DNA of 64,000 bases from Phoronis australis (Eukaryota; Phoronida; Phoronidae). Below the pieces are notes generated by a model, which was not told where the DNA came from, searched no databases, and saw nothing but the letters and a program-made list of their open reading frames with translations. Position 1 is the stretch's first letter, and each line of letters begins with the position of its first letter. The position numbers and the translations under genes are program-made. Of this stretch, positions 23,670 to 38,330 are shown in pieces. The DNA is taken from NCBI GenBank assembly GCA_002633005.1, contig NMRA01000011.1:311970-375969 (forward strand). The letters are read 5' to 3'.

Positions 23670-26600
23670 GCGTCAAAATATATGTATTTGGTGATACATG
23701 TATGTTGTAGTTGGTCTTAATTTATATTAAATGTGAAGATGCGAGGTTCGAATTAGGGACCCAATTTACTTTTGCCCACCTAAAATAGCTGAAGGTTTGT
23801 ATATCGCAGGTAAGCCATGGGTATAAAATACGTGTTATTAACGCCTATCAGACGGTATTTATTGTCTTTTGTCAATACAAGCTTATGCATAATACATTAC
23901 ATGTCGTTAATTAGGTGTTAATTAAATTGCATATGCTGAACATGGTCATATGTACCGCGGCAAGTTTTATTTCCGTGTCAAAAGTTTCCAAATGTCAGTC
24001 ATCTGAAGTTAAATGACGCCCCATATAAGCCCACCACGTGCCCCTTAGCCCCGTGATTTACAATGCACGTAGATTGCAGCCAATTGCATACCGGCTGGGC
24101 CCGTAGCCAAGTCCGGGGTATTGAACGCGCCGGCGCTTTATCGAGATTCAACCAGTTTGTGTCTGAACTCGGCAATCAGACAGCAAGTTACCCCTACCTT
24201 ATCGAAAACGGGCCAAGAGGGAAGTAATATTGATGTTACTGTTGATTAAATTTATTTTCAAAAGCTAATACCATTGGAATGCGTTTCTTTTTTTCCTTTA
24301 AATGAACTCGACAAGGTCATCGGATGAACATGAATTCTTCACAAAGGTTGACGACGAACGTCAGCCACGGAATCGCACGAAGGCGATGATTAGCAGTCTG
24401 GCGGGTCTGACGGTTCTTTCCAACTGCCCAGGACTACTTACGGATCCAGGAAAGGTAGTTGAACAATGCAGGGTTTGTTGAATAGCGGTGACATCTACTT
24501 AAGGGGTAACAATTAGTCATCTTCTTTGTTCTCATCCAGACTTTCCTGGACAGAAAATCTTGAGAACTTGAGTGAGCACAATAATATCCTGTGTAATTTA
24601 TGTTGCATTCCCCAAGCAGTTCTTTAAAGATCCGACCGTAGGCTTCCCAAAAGAACTTTTTACTCGGGTGAACGTTTAACCGTAAATCAGACGGACGTTG
24701 GTCCAGTTAGTTCCTCGACGTGGCATAGTTCAGTCAGAAAAAAACTCGATTTATGCATTTCTGAAAAAACGTTGAAAAGCAATTATTAAAGGCATAAATA
24801 ATCGATATAACGAACACACCCTGAATCCGAAACTGTTCGGAGTCGGAGGCAAAGCTCGTATCAATGCAAGAAGAGGACAAAACCAGCAAGCGGTAGAGTT
24901 TGAATCTTTCAATTGTACGTCTTGCACTACTGCCAAAATTACTCACAACAATACGAGTCTTATTAAGAAAAAGACGTTGAACGGCGTTTCAAGTCGATTT
25001 CACGGTTCTGATAGGGAGTAGTTTGAAGTGCCGGGGATGTCATAATTTCCCGCCTGAATACAGGAAACTGAATTTGGCATTGGAGGAGAGTGCTGCCTTC
25101 TCTGAGATATTCCATATGGAAATGTCAGTGTTGCAAATCTTTTGTATGATTACTATAATTCCAGGAGGTGAAAGACACTCGCGAGGCACTTGTGGCAAGA
25201 ATCTTGATTTAGGGGAACGGATGTGCCACCTAATCATTTCAATAGCGGCCATTTTCCTACTCGCGTTCAGCAAACAGTTGCCTTCCATTCGTGTGGTTTT
25301 GAAAAAATGAGTGATCTCCCCAAAGTTACATGAAACCAGTTTACGAACGAGAGAGTGTGCACCCCTCGGTTCGGACCATGTCTGCAAATGGGTGCAAGCA
25401 AATCACGTGTCTAGAAACCACGCACCATTCAATCTACAGATATTATACCCCGATTGTCGTGTACGATTTTGTATAGAAATTGTGTACGAAAATCGGAGTG
25501 TGGTCGAAGACGTAGCTACAAGTCGGCATTCTTGTATGCCAGAGGTCAAACAGACTGATGAAAAGGATTGTAGCGATTGAACGTTTCAGTTAGGGCCGTG
25601 TCTAAATTCGTTTTCATCCATTAATGGTAATCTATTAATTTTAATAATTAAAACTCACAGCCGAGAATATTCATTAATATCCCTAATGGTTTTAGCCCTA
25701 AAGCAATCTGAACATGATTTTAGATATGGTTTCTACATTGTTTTGTATTACTCTGCTATTATTCTGTGCTAGTGATCCATTTGTCGTACCATCGATGGTG
25801 TTACTGTAGGTAAACGGCAAATCTATAGTAGAAATATTTACTGACAAAATATAAACATTTCATGTTTACATGGAATTCAGTTTCACTCACTATGACAGTA
25901 AAGAATATATGTGGCTGCCAGAGGCCAGACTGGTATTTATTTTTCCCAGCAACAACGGTAATATGTAGAACGTTACACGTTACGCATAGACAAAAGATAC
26001 CGAGATGTTGCCTAGATGTGCTTGCTCGCAGCTATTTATCTACACTGAGAAGGTATATACATAATCACTTAGAATTAGCGACGAACATCCATACTGTGCT
26101 AAACACTCACACCACGAATAGAGACCCGGGAATTTCTGTTAGCCACGATTACATTTTTGATGGCTCCTCACATTTGGTTACAGATTGTTTCTTCAAAAAT
26201 ATTAAGGTTAAGTTTAAAGGGCGACAGTTAGCGACTTGTAATCAATTGAAGGAATTTGTTCTCTTATATTTCTGGTTTAGTAAAATCCCTAACTTCAATA
26301 AGTAAATCGTGTCCAACAAAATTAATAAAAATGCGTTTATTTGCCCTAAAACTGACAATGTTCCTTTAAACACACTTTCACAACGATTAATTGGAAGTGT
26401 AATGACAGAAGCTGATTTTTTCCTTAAATTTCAAGGACGGGTTTAACTTTTGGGTAATACAAAGAGCAAAAAGCGCCATTTCAGCATAAATACGCGTCAT
26501 GGGGTTTATTTTCTGAATGCCCACGTGATGACCTCGGAATGACCCTTTGTCCTGAGGAAAGATGAGTGTGTCAAACTCACGCGCTACATGACACGGGCCA

Positions 26601-28316
26601 GGATTCACTACTGGTTTACATAATGTAGCAGTGTGAATTTTAAAATTTTGTGACGTCACAACTGGCGAAAGGTTGACTGTGAGGTATACAGAAGAAAGAG
26701 TCACGAGCACGTTTATCTATTTTAAAATTTACTTTATTTCATTAGAATAACCAATAACGTACATATTCACATAACAATTCATACTAAAACACATAAGTAC
26801 AAAATCATGACGAAACCAAGTTCGAATTCATACTGCAACATTATACGTTAATTGCTTATTGACCTTCGCGTAGCCTTTTATGACTTCTAGCAAGTGTCTT
26901 TTAAAATAGCAAAAAGGTACTTGCACGTATCACATGCATATATTTCATGGAAGGATAAGTGACCACTTCACAATCAACTCATAAATACCATTTATTGAGA
27001 AAACACTCCCATGTATTTACATTACGAGACTTTTTTGTCCTCCATAACCCTTTGCTAGCTAGTTATTTGCAAACCTTTCCAAGTATGGCACTCATGAATT
27101 CAGTTTCTTCCGTAAGAATTATTGAAAATCAACGTCACTGTTTCCATCTTGCGGACAGCCAGCGCTACCTATTGCCACGGACACAAGGGACTATACAATG
27201 ACAAAAATGTTCATACAAGCATCACTAAAACTAATAAATATTTATATACAGTGCCCTGCCGACTAACTTGTAATGTTATTAAAAACACAAAAACAGATGA
27301 AGGATTATTTACAAAAGAGTGATTTTTTACATTATCATGCAGCTGCCCGGCGGTATATGTTTTCAGAGAAGATCAAACGAAAAACCAATTTCTGTTTCAA
27401 TTAAGGCTTTAAATTTTCAAACTCCACGCACAAAGCACTTTTTCAATTAAATATTAAAATGTGTTTTTTATTCCATGGTTTTTAATGCACATGGACTATG
27501 CCAAACAAAGATATCCTAATTTATTGTTTATTTGATAAAAGGCAATGATATGCAATTAATCACGTCATTGAATTTGTCTGCTTCGACAATCTTTATCCGA
27601 TGTCAGATACAATGTTTCAAACTTACATTGCAAACGATATACAACTTCAGGTGAACGATGCCGCTGAAAACTGCCTAAAAGGTGGCGTTGCAGACAAGTA
27701 GTGAAATCGCATTTCATAAGCTTTGATCATCAACAACTTCACACCAACGAAAAATGCAAACCGGAAGACAAGGGGTTAAAACTAACAAGAGAAATCGCGT
27801 ATTACTAAAGCACCGCTGTGGTCTGTTGAAAGGAGTGCGATAAAAGAAACACACAAAAATATAAAACCGATCGACACACAAGTACATGTAGGTATCCCTC
27901 CTATTCGCTGTTTTTCGCGAACAAGACGAACACTGAGTATCATTGAAAACTGTTGCCGGCGATGTGTCACCTTTTGCATGGCAAAGACATAGAGGCAGCG
28001 AAAAACATCGGTTGTTAAATGTAAAATGCGCCGCATGTCGCCTTTCGCAAAATGGCTGAGCACAAGAGCCGACGCGAACGTAATTATGAATACTGATTCG
28101 GTAAAGATTCAACAAAATTCATTTACAAGGAATGAGATACATGCCTAATTCTTCACGTTATGTTGTTTCTAAGCGACTGGATAATACAGTGGAAATCGAG
28201 GAAGTCCATGTGATCAGCACAATTAACAATTTAATGAGTTGAACAAATAAAACAAGATTCACATGTTAAGGACTTCAATGTAAGAGAATACTGCGCTTTT
28301 TTAGAAAAAGTTCTGA
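23670..28316. other. long stretch without a supported gene
   Basis: AT-rich sequence. The longest plus-strand frame in the window is here (25862-26305, ATG to stop, 147 codons). It is rich in His, Thr and Arg with no recognised domain, and I leave it as an unassigned frame. Minus-strand frames at 25040-25387, 26387-26710 and 27714-28115 are similar. No tRNA or long inverted repeat was noticed. Confidence 0.35.
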
Positions 28317-28582
28317 CTATTTACAGAGTGCATAAAAATTTGGTCCCCCTTCAGCAATTGCTTTAGCACCATGGAAATATTGACGAGTTCCTCTCAGAAT
28401 TTTCAGCTGTTCAGTTGTTGCAGTCGTGACGTTGTGCAGATGGTGAGACTGATTCACGAGCAACGTGGCCATGGAAACAGGCGCAGAGCAGCAGAATTGA
28501 GCAACAATCAGGGGTGCATCCAAAGGCGGTATTACTTCCGGCCGAGCGGATTGATCGATACTAACCAGGGGCGGCCGACTTT
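28317..28582 (-). CDS. candidate 3' exon of an unrecognised gene
   Basis: Acceptor CTCTATTTACAG opens an 87-codon frame ending at a stop (TAG at 28317). The frame reads SRPPLVSIDQSARPEVIPPL, then VSMATLLVNQSHHLHN, TTATTEQLKILRGTRQYF and GGPNFYALCK. Codon content and a sustained frame through a GC-richer segment look like real coding. It enters in phase 1. An alternative donor near the end (GCACTCT before GTAAAT) would make it internal. I do not recognise the family, and no compatible upstream exon was found. Confidence 0.4.
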
Positions 28583-28589
28583 CTGTAAA

Positions 28590-31500
28590 TAGAGTCAGTT
28601 AGTGTGAATGTCATTAAATGCTGCCTTAGTGTCTGAAATGAAAGCTAATAATAAACTGAAACAAAATTCCCACCCAGTATGACAATTTTTCTTACATGCT
28701 GAACAAAACATATTTGACCTGTGCCTTTCAAAATGTAGATAGCGTAATGTCTCACCTCATCAGACGGCATTGCCGTTTGTCTCTGTCCCATGATCAAGTT
28801 AATCGGCTCATCATTTGGTGCCGTTCACATCGGTGTCTTTTAAAAGTCGCTGATGTCACCTTCCACATTACTGTAATACAAAATGAAGAGTCAAGTCATG
28901 AGAGAGAGCAAGGGATTTCATGCGTTGCGCTCTCCACATTGTAGATCGCTGAAAGGTCTACGAGAATGGATGAATGTTTACCCGGTGATGATTTCAAAAC
29001 ACATCACCAGGGCGAACGTTCATCCGGCCACGATAGACACATCGACTTTTCTTGAAGCTGTACCCGAATGATGAATTAAGCCTCATTATTTGTGCATCGT
29101 TATTTTCATCATTAATAGCTCATGTGGTGGATTTACAACATTGACTGACTTTGTAAAACAGTACCACTGTGCCAAGTCTTTCGTCTTTTCTGTCATTGTC
29201 ACAATCATCATATTTGTCTCCGTCCTTATTGTGGTCGTCGTCACAAACACTACAACTGCACACATGCCTGAACATTTTATGTTCAGACATCCGCACGTGC
29301 ACTGAAAAAGAACAGCTGGACGTCGCCTTCCTCGTTAGTCACGAGAAGTTCATAAATTGATTCTCTGTGTAAAATGAAATTAGTTGTTACGATCAAAAAG
29401 TACGTTTACTTTTTCACCACAACTTCTCGGCAGTGCTGATTTGTGTGTGTTTATAATTTGGAAAGTACAAATCATGCGTAAAGGAATTCGTAATCGATGC
29501 AGATAGCATTACCGTTTACGAATACATTGAATTTTGACACATTTGGTTAAATATAGAGTGATCACTTTGTCGGTTTGTAATTTTGTAATTGAGAAATTAT
29601 GCCAACGCCACCAGGTGTCGCTATCGCCAAAAATCACTACATTTGTACAGTCATTTTGTCTTGAGGCATTGCAGGTCTACTACATTTATAAGCTGTGGGT
29701 GGAATGAATGTTATTTCCACCTGACTAATATTAAATGTCTCATATCTTGCTCTGACAATCTAGATGAGAAAAAATAAACACCTGACTTTAACTTTTTGCA
29801 TAAATGTGTGATGGGATTTTTCTGGAGATGTTTATTCAGGTCATGTGTCCCTTGTCACTGAACAGATAGCATTCTTTCGCGTACAAACGTAGGAATTAGT
29901 GCACTGCTTCGGTTTATTATGTAAATCCTCTGCCTTTCTCGTAGTCATGCAAAGTCTCTTTGTTTCTGGGTCAACACCCTGGGGTAGCCCCACATAACAA
30001 AGATAAGGAAAGTACCGATTCGAAGTGAAAAGTGGCTTGCTCACGACCAGTATTCCCTACGAGTACAGGGAGCCTTTTTCTATTTAACTCAGTCACAAGA
30101 GGGTTCACTTTGGGAGCTCGAAATTCTACAGAGATTTTACCGTATTTTAAAGGTCTGGTTTCAAACGAGATACCCATTTTGACAACATGGCATCTCTTCT
30201 TGTATCGTTTCAAAATTCAAATGTTCAAGAATCGGTACGAATGGGAATATATGGTTTCTGGAATTAGGTCCTACAAAAGAGTGGTTTTCTTGGAACAAAA
30301 ACGTACAAAACGGTGATTTTGTGGAAGCTCCCTTGAAAAGGGTTTCGTTTTTTCTAGTCCACTCTCTCATTCCCCAGTGGCCTCGTAAAAAATATAGTCG
30401 ACGGAGTACCCCGGGTGAAGAGATATTAGATGCGGATGAGATAGAGGAAAATACAGAACAACTCTGACTCTGAATATATTGCCAGGTTAAGTTCAATCAA
30501 ACACGCATCAAGTACTAGGTCCAGAAACAAATGATCTTGAATTGGTGATTGTTCATCGCCCGTGTTTCTAGCTTCATTGAAATGCTTCCGACTGCGCGCT
30601 TGTTCCATGGTTGTCAATGACAATTCAACCGTTAGATGTCGCTTCAATCAGTATGCCAAAATTTCAAAAGGTGAAAACGTCGTTAAGGAGACAAACTGCT
30701 GCAGAAAGAGGAACCATGTTTTCTTTTTTAAAAGCAATGACCACAATTCATTAGTAATAAATATTTGGGGTGAAATCTGTTTTTTACCAAGCAACAAAAG
30801 GGGTTTGCGCGGCTAATTAGTAATTATACGTGTTTTACTAATCTATAATCCAGTAAAAATTCCCGAACAAACCTTGATTTAACATTAGTACTCGTTTCTT
30901 CGTTTGGTCGACCTTTGCCATGTGTTTTGTATTTCTGATCCCTCACCGAAGGAAGGCCGAGTTCGCATTACCCTATATTTTATCACTGAACTATTTCATT
31001 AATTGAATACAGACGGCGGGGGGTCACTGGAGTACATATGTATTTTATAAGCCGACAGTCTTGTAAAGATACAATATACGTCTGTGTACACTTTCGGCAG
31101 GACTCCATGAATGAAGCCATTTTATCTAAATACTTGCGCTTTGAACTTTTGTTAGTTTGCCCCGAAGCAATTCAGGTGAGACGATCGCCTAGCAACGACA
31201 AATAGTAGGCAATAGTTGTAAGTTAATTGAAGTTTTTCGATCGATTTACGGGGCCAATTAAAACTGGGGTCATTGAAATGCTGCTTTTGAGTTTAACTTT
31301 TGTCCAGCAATTGATAAGAAATGCAAAACAATGAAAATTGAGCTGCGCCGACAAAAGACATCTCTTATGTGATGATCTTCTGAGAAAATTCATTAGAAAG
31401 ATGAGCAACTATTAAGATTTTGCTGTAAAATATTTCATAGAACAGATCAAATGATACATTCGAAAAATTGTTTCACTTCAAAAAAATATATACTATACAT

Positions 31501-33900
31501 CTCTCGTCTGATCAAATGCCATTTCAAATTTGAAATATTAATTTAAGTTTTCAACGAGTTCAAATTGTACTCTAGGACTACGTGATCGAAAGCGCGAAAA
31601 AAAAACTTTGAACAAAGGCAACAGTTGAAACGCAAAAGCCCAAGTAAATACGATTCTGTAGTAGATAACGCTAAGGTTGAAACAGGTTATATTTGCATTG
31701 TTTAGGGTCACGTGAATGTCGAATAATTTACTTCAATTCGTTGCGGTGTAATTTTTGTTTAAGACCAGTAAAAATTGTAAATTTAAGGGGGATGCAAAAT
31801 TAAGTGCCCATTGGTTTCATCAGCATGTTCCATAACCGTGTATACAATAGGCAACACTTAAACACTGAACTTATTCTGCTTCCGTGAATTTAGATCTTCG
31901 TCATACATTGAACATTATCCTGCCGAAGATCGGCAAAAAATACCACCTGCCGTGTATATTTTGGATGTCTCCCATTGCGTCTTGATGCAACAAATAATTA
32001 TGAGTCAAATCGACAACTGAATCAATTAAATGCCACAAACATTACGCGAAGGTAACTGAAAAATAGATATCTAACGACTTAGATTTTACCTGATGCCGTT
32101 CAGTTGTACATTATGAGTGGTTAGAGACCTAAAATAAGGTGGCCGTCACAATATTAATAATACTTTGGTGGCAGAAAGATGCTCCAGATATCTGGCTTTT
32201 CACACCAAACGCCCATTGTTACAAATGATGTACGCTAAACGTGTGTCATTGTCTCCTTTCTTCTCTACTTTCTTTCTTTTTTCTTTCACATAGACTTTTC
32301 TCTCTCTCACTTATATTTTTTATCTCGTTGAAACGTGTGTTCTTGTTGTCTGTGGGTGGTACACGATACGACGAGCGTTTTGTTTGTGTTCGTTTACACA
32401 TTACAAACAAGATGTAATTTACTGACAAAAAATGATGGGTGTGTAAAATTACGATAGAATAACTTTTAGAAATTGTTGGTCTATCCAAGGTAAAATTTAA
32501 ACTGAACTGTCAATAGAAATCGCTATCGGCAGTTTCCCAAAGTAGATGCAGACGATCTAAATGTGCTACCACTCAACCATTAAACTGTGGAATTTCTCAA
32601 AAATGTGCACTTAAATTCGGTTAGCATTTGACAGAATTTCCAGAAATTGTGTCACCCATTAGCAACTTTCTTTTCTTCGTAAGTGTTAATGCCTTATATA
32701 CATTTATTTTTAAACAAAATGAGTCTTGCGTTTATGACTGCTCCAAATTATAGAATCATGATATTCTTTTGTTCATTTTGAGCAGATGGTGAAAATAATT
32801 GAATAAAATTATTTCAGATGTGTTGCTGTATTTAAGTTTATTTGAGTACGTAAAATCAAAAAGTAACACAATTAATTCGGCAGTTTCCCCTGTCGACGTT
32901 AACTTACTTTATTGCGCCTATTATTTGATTAAACGACAATCGAAAATCATAAATTTGAACTACTATGGAAAGTTTTGGTTACCAATTCTACAGATGTATT
33001 CAAACTATTCATTCAGGTTAGCGCCTAAAAAAACTACGCTGTTCAATCGTCATTGAACACTTTCATACAATGCGCGAACTAGTTGACGGCTAGTAGCTCA
33101 GGTACATTTTCGATCAATTAAAAGACTTTGTTTTCACACCGGTACAAAGGCACAGCGTTTGTGCCCAGTTAGTTCGTGGTTTCCTTAAAAACGACCTTTT
33201 CTAAGCACCCTTAGAAAACCACACTTCTCGTTGACAATGAATTCCATTGAAACTCCAGACTAGCCCGCAGTTGTCAGTAAGCTAACAATGGAGTATTTTT
33301 TCATTTGTTTTTCTAACCCTGTGTAGAAGAAATTTGGTCTGGCCTGATTTTTGTAAAGACACAATGCAAACCAGGCTCTTCTATAGTGGAGCAGTTTGTT
33401 GAGTAAATGTCGACTTATTTCACGGCATGTAGGTGGTTTGCTAGGCGTGTTTAGATACGGCCATGTGTGAATAAAAATGTATAGGCTGTCATGAGAAAAT
33501 TGCTAGTTTCTTTTTCACAATAGGTACACATAGTTTTATACCACTGGTACATGAATGCTTTATTTCAATAAGGCATCGGGTTACCCTCGTATTATAATGT
33601 TCAACCCAAAGTTTTCATGAGATGTATCGAACAGCATCATGGCCACGAGTTAGAGAAGATTGTTTTACAAATCTCACACCATGCGGAGTATTCTGAACAG
33701 GGAAAATGCCTTGGTCTGCACATGTATTCTATTGCCCTGTTGCCATCTTCACAGTGTCTACAATTCATAATCAATCCAAAATATCTCTACAATTGTCGAC
33801 GCACACATACTTTTAACAATATAGCGTTCTATTTCGTTGGGATTTGACAAATAAAGTTTCATTCGCCACGTAACCTTTACAATTTCGTGTCAGCTGTTCA
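28590..33900. other. stretch without a supported gene
   Basis: Two overlapping minus-strand frames (29841-30213) contain fairly hydrophilic sequence and might be a decayed gene or transposon fragment, but no family motif is visible. A CT-rich tract lies at 32250-32310. The rest is AT-rich with only chance-length frames. Confidence 0.35.
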
Positions 33901-34668
33901 CCAAAGCGCCATTCGCAGCTGATATCTATTTGTGAGTCATCGAAAAAAGGTTTGTTTATCCTAAAAACATTACACAACCTCTGCACAAGGACTTACCATT
34001 GCAAGAGTTCATATTAATATTAAACAGGCTCACAGTACCAGTGGCGTGGCCGGTCATTACTCGACAGATAATGATTGTACACAACCTGTGTCATGCAATA
34101 TACAAAGCAACAAACATTCAACGAAACATGTCATAAAGAACACTTTATATGAACACGGTAAGATGTCGATAGCATGCTGGGGATTCCCGCCAAAATGGAT
34201 GAGTGTGGATCTAGTCATGGCTCGTATCACGCATGGACCAGACACACAGTCATGCATTGCGGCGTAAGGTTGGTGCCGGTTTCGCTCGCCAGCTCCCGAT
34301 CTCGGGCCGGGCATGGCGTGCGTTCGTCAAAGCGTTCAGACGTTCTACTTTCATCAATCCCGTTCAACGTACATTGATTACGACTTAATTTGATGTCATT
34401 CATAATTAATGTAAAGAATTATGTATTCGTCGTCATATGGACGAATGTTACAATTGAAAATACACAAATATTCCGAATACGTTAGATTATCGCAAACGCG
34501 GTCGACACGGGGTCACCAAATAGTATAAACATGGTTATACATCCAATCGATCAAACTTGCCGCACTCCGCTCCAGGGGTCACGCTGAATCATATTTAACA
34601 TAGTTTTTTCCTGTTAAGAACGAACTTTCGCATCAAATTTGATCCTTCCTGTTGCGGTTCAGTTAAGT

Positions 34669-34867
34669 TCACTTCACAATCCCACTGTCGTGAAACACAA
34701 GAAACGTCTCCGTGAAATTAGATGTGCAAGTCTTTGCTAAAACTCCTGTTACGCCTGGGCTATCACTCGAAATGTAATAAATCGTTTCCCTTGTAAACCG
34801 TAGCTCTTCTTTTTCGACTTCTTTAGTGCCCGAAGGAGACACGAGTAATGTCCGATTGTGGTTCACT
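34669..34867 (-). CDS. candidate terminal exon, extracellular-type protein
   Basis: The acceptor TCTCTTTTCTGCAAG opens a frame of about 65 codons ending at a TGA. It reads VNHNRTLLVSPSGTKEVEKE, then ELRFTRETIYYISSDS, CTSNFTETFLVFHDSG and IVK. The two N-glycosylation sites and beta-rich composition suggest an extracellular domain. A weak donor just before the stop could make it internal. No partner exon was identified. Confidence 0.3.
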
Positions 34868-36742
34868 CTTGCAGAAAAGAGACGCTCCTATTGCGCATGT
34901 GCAACGCAGAAGTTGGATGCGCAGTGACAAAAACGAGGGCTTATGAAAATAGTAAAAGCCTTTTCATAATTCAACGCGTTTATAGATCGCCATTGCGAGA
35001 ATCAATAGACATCAGGAAAAAAGCAGACTAACTCCCGTGCCGTTCAATAACATTGCGCACGCACTGAATCGACTTTGGAAGAGCTTGGCATATCTAGCAA
35101 ACGCGACCGACCGTCCAATCAAGCACAGGACCTGAACTTATATTGGCATGGGTGCCCAGTATCCTATTCCAACTTGGTACGCTGCATGAATAAAGTGATC
35201 TGTGACCCGACAACTTTTATATCTTGAGCTATAGACCACTGTGGGACAATCGACACCCTTTCAATTTATTTATAAGGCCGCGTTGGTCGGTTTGTTATCA
35301 TAGGCGTTATTATTGCTGGCGGAGATTTGCTTATTAGTTCGTCATACGCGCCTTGTGAATAGAACACAATATTATCTAAACAAAACTAAAAATTCTATAC
35401 ATTCTTTTGCGTCCGTTTCCTTTAGAGTTCTATAGACGATTGATAGAAACTGATTGGTCTATACTTTCCCGCCTAAACTAATTTCTTTCGCCTCACCTAT
35501 TTCTTGCGACAATGCAATCAAAAAACAGGTTTAGGAAAATTGTGTTAGTTTAACTAACCATGAAAATTGCATTAAACTGAAACGGCGTACTGTATTTGTC
35601 AAACAAAGATAAGTATATATTTTCAAATCGGACCCATTTTTGGTTTCACATTAGAAAAAGGCACGAGCTAAAATCAGATTTTCTCAATTTGTTTGAACAG
35701 AGTTGTTCAAAACTGCCTATATGCAGATTTTTCATTTGACGTTTGCCCTAGTATATCTCAACTTTACCCTCAAAAAATAACAAAAAATACTAAAATAGGG
35801 AAATGTTTTTCCGTATCATGACCTCTCTTAACAGAACAACTTGAACTTAAATCACCCCATCACGAATGATAACGGTTGATGAAAAATATTCTGATAATAA
35901 TTTCGTTTTTCGTGTACCATACATGTTCTTCTTTCTAAAAAAACCCGACGAATCGTAACATTTTATATGTTTCAGTCAGGTAAGTACAAAGTTCAATCAG
36001 ATAAAATACGAATCAAAGTATTCATTTTTATTTTTATAGGTTTTCAATTGTGATCACAGAAGTTAAATTCGTTGATACGTACTCAGAGGCTGTATACACG
36101 TTGTGGTTTACCCGAGTTTAATTAGTACGCGGTGAGCCATTGACAGGGATCACGTGACGTGCTCTGGTTTTTTCATATCCAATCACGCTGGGTAAGTCAG
36201 GAAAGGTCAATATCCTTTCACAATGACGAGCACGGGACCTGACCTATAACCTGCGAGTTCTTTGACACAGTTCCGTGCGAAATATATGTTTCAGGATTTT
36301 TTTTCGACGAACGTAGTTCAAATTAAGTTAATGCCTTTTTTCTTAATAATACAAATTGGTTGAGAATCATAACCGCCATGAAAACACGATAACGCCGGGT
36401 TCATTGGTCGTAAAATAGGTCATACTCGTCAACAACGGCTGGGGTGAACAACATTATTCCGATAAATCAACACGATTTGTTTTCAACTTCCTATGCTTCT
36501 TTTTCAAATGCGAATAAGTCAGAAACGCTTACTCGACTTACATCATTGAACTGTAGTTTTTTACGAAATTTTAAGACCAGGCCGCGATTTTAAAATCTAA
36601 TCCCGGCACCAACGTGTGTTCTGGTGACTTGTGTATGCGTATTTCGACAATATTGCTCGGAGGGGTGGGTGTAAGCATGCTATCGACATCTGAAAGAAAA
36701 GGACACTACAAAAAACGAGTCTAAGACTCAAGAAGTACTTAC

Positions 36743-36890
36743 TCATTTTCCGCCACTTAGCCTTCGTCTTCATTACTATTGTCTCGTCGCAGAGGTCCTG
36801 TATGGAGGTTCCAGTCTCCGCAGCTCCCTTCTCCTCTGTCATCGCCGTTTTCACTAACCTCAGAATCCCACAAATCAATCACTTCGTACT
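36743..36890 (-). CDS. candidate exon of an unknown gene, frame ambiguous
   Basis: Two frames look coding over the same DNA. One starts at ATG 36842, reads MTEEKGAAETGTSIQDLCDE, and ends at a perfect donor (AAAATGA before GTAAGT), as a first exon would. The other reads KYEVIDLWDSEVSENGDD and ends RRDNSNEDEG at a stop (36757), as an acidic C-terminal tail would. The donor favours the first reading. Neither is recognised. Confidence 0.3.
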
Positions 36891-37488
36891 TCGGCGTAGG
36901 CCAAAAAAACAACAGCCGTGACTCACATATTACAAGGAACGCAATGCACTAAACACCTTCTTTGATATGCGCATCGATATTTATACCGGAAACACAACAT
37001 GTATTGTTTACACACTCATTCTTGCTGCGATGTAAACAGCTGAGAAATCTGAGAGAAACTGGTAATCTCTCAGCATAGAATCCGTTATATACAGTCCAGA
37101 AGATGGCAGAGTCGGGTCGTATCCTGGCATGACACCTACTTGAACTAAATAGTTTATTAATTATTTCTATGGCCTCAGAAGCCCTTTTATCATGTACCTA
37201 ATGCCATGACACAGTCAGTCAAGGATAACCCTGTGTTAACCTCGTTGTGGCTATTAATAGCATTACCTTAGCTCAGGGGTGATTCCCTCAGTGCGCATGT
37301 CGAACGTGGTTTAGTTTTACATAACGTAAACAGGCGAGTGTAGCTGCGCCAATAGAACGGTTTACAGACTACATACATTCAGATCAAATCATTGATAGGG
37401 AATAGCTGATCAAAATTTGGCACAATCAACACTTATTCATTATGTGTTTATTGCAAACACGTTGTGATGTTCTTTTTGAGTTGCGTAT

Positions 37489-37677
37489 TTACGAATAGGT
37501 TTCGTGGTAATTATAGAATTCGACTGATGTGTTCTGTAGTGTTGTTGTGTGGTGAAAATGAGGATTCGTATACTGCTTTGCTGTGGATTCGTCGCTCACA
37601 TCTCTAAGCTTGTTTGCATAACTTAAGACAATCAATGTTTCCTGGTTCTGCTTTCGCCAGACGCGTCTGTTGAATAC
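37489..37677 (-). CDS. candidate terminal exon with tyrosine-rich tail
   Basis: An acceptor-like CAATTGAAATACAG opens a 62-codon frame: VFNRRVWRKQNQETLIVLSY, then ANKLRDVSDESTAKQYTNPH, and a tail ending EFYNYHETYS before the stop. The tyrosine-containing hydrophilic tail is reminiscent of receptor cytoplasmic ends, but there is no transmembrane segment in this exon and no confirmed upstream exon. Confidence 0.25.
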   Translation of the reverse strand, partial: VFNRRVWRKQNQETLIVLSYANKLRDVSDESTAKQYTNPHFHHTTTLQNTSVEFYNYHETYS

Positions 37678-38330
37678 CTGTATTTCAATTGATAACAAAT
37701 ATTTTGATATCTACAGGTCTCACAGTGACTGGCTGAATGTGTTGATATAATCGGTCAACGTATTGCTCGGTCAACCTTCAACAACCCTAGGTCAAGGGTC
37801 ACGGTGCGAACGTGACCTGTGGTGACCCAATGACCATAAACTGTACAACCTACGCGGCTGCGGTTAAACAAACGCGATGGGCAAATGCAAACGATGAGTC
37901 CCAGGATCGTCCAGTCAAGACTAAATGACTCCACTGCCACCTACACCCCCGTGACGTAACTTGAATTGCGATATTTTCGAATAGTTTCCCTTCCGTTCCA
38001 GTAAGACAAAATAGAAACCCTACGCGTTTCAGTCCATATGTGATGTGCATTATTTTAGTGGCAATCTACTCGTAAACTTAGAGCATTTGAGTTTTCCTTT
38101 GGCATTTAAACATTATCTCGGAATAGTTAAAAGAACTTCTGTCCGTTTATCAAAATTAGGGCTAGCACCTGTGTTATTTATTTTCTGGTTTAAATAAATT
38201 TGGCATTGTCGATACGATAGCTCCAATCTGTTGTCATTGGTCTCAAACCCCCAACTTGCTATCAACAACTAGCGAAGTGCCACCATAAACTTGATGGTAT
38301 TGGAAAATCACCGTGTCCTGTCTCCCGTTC

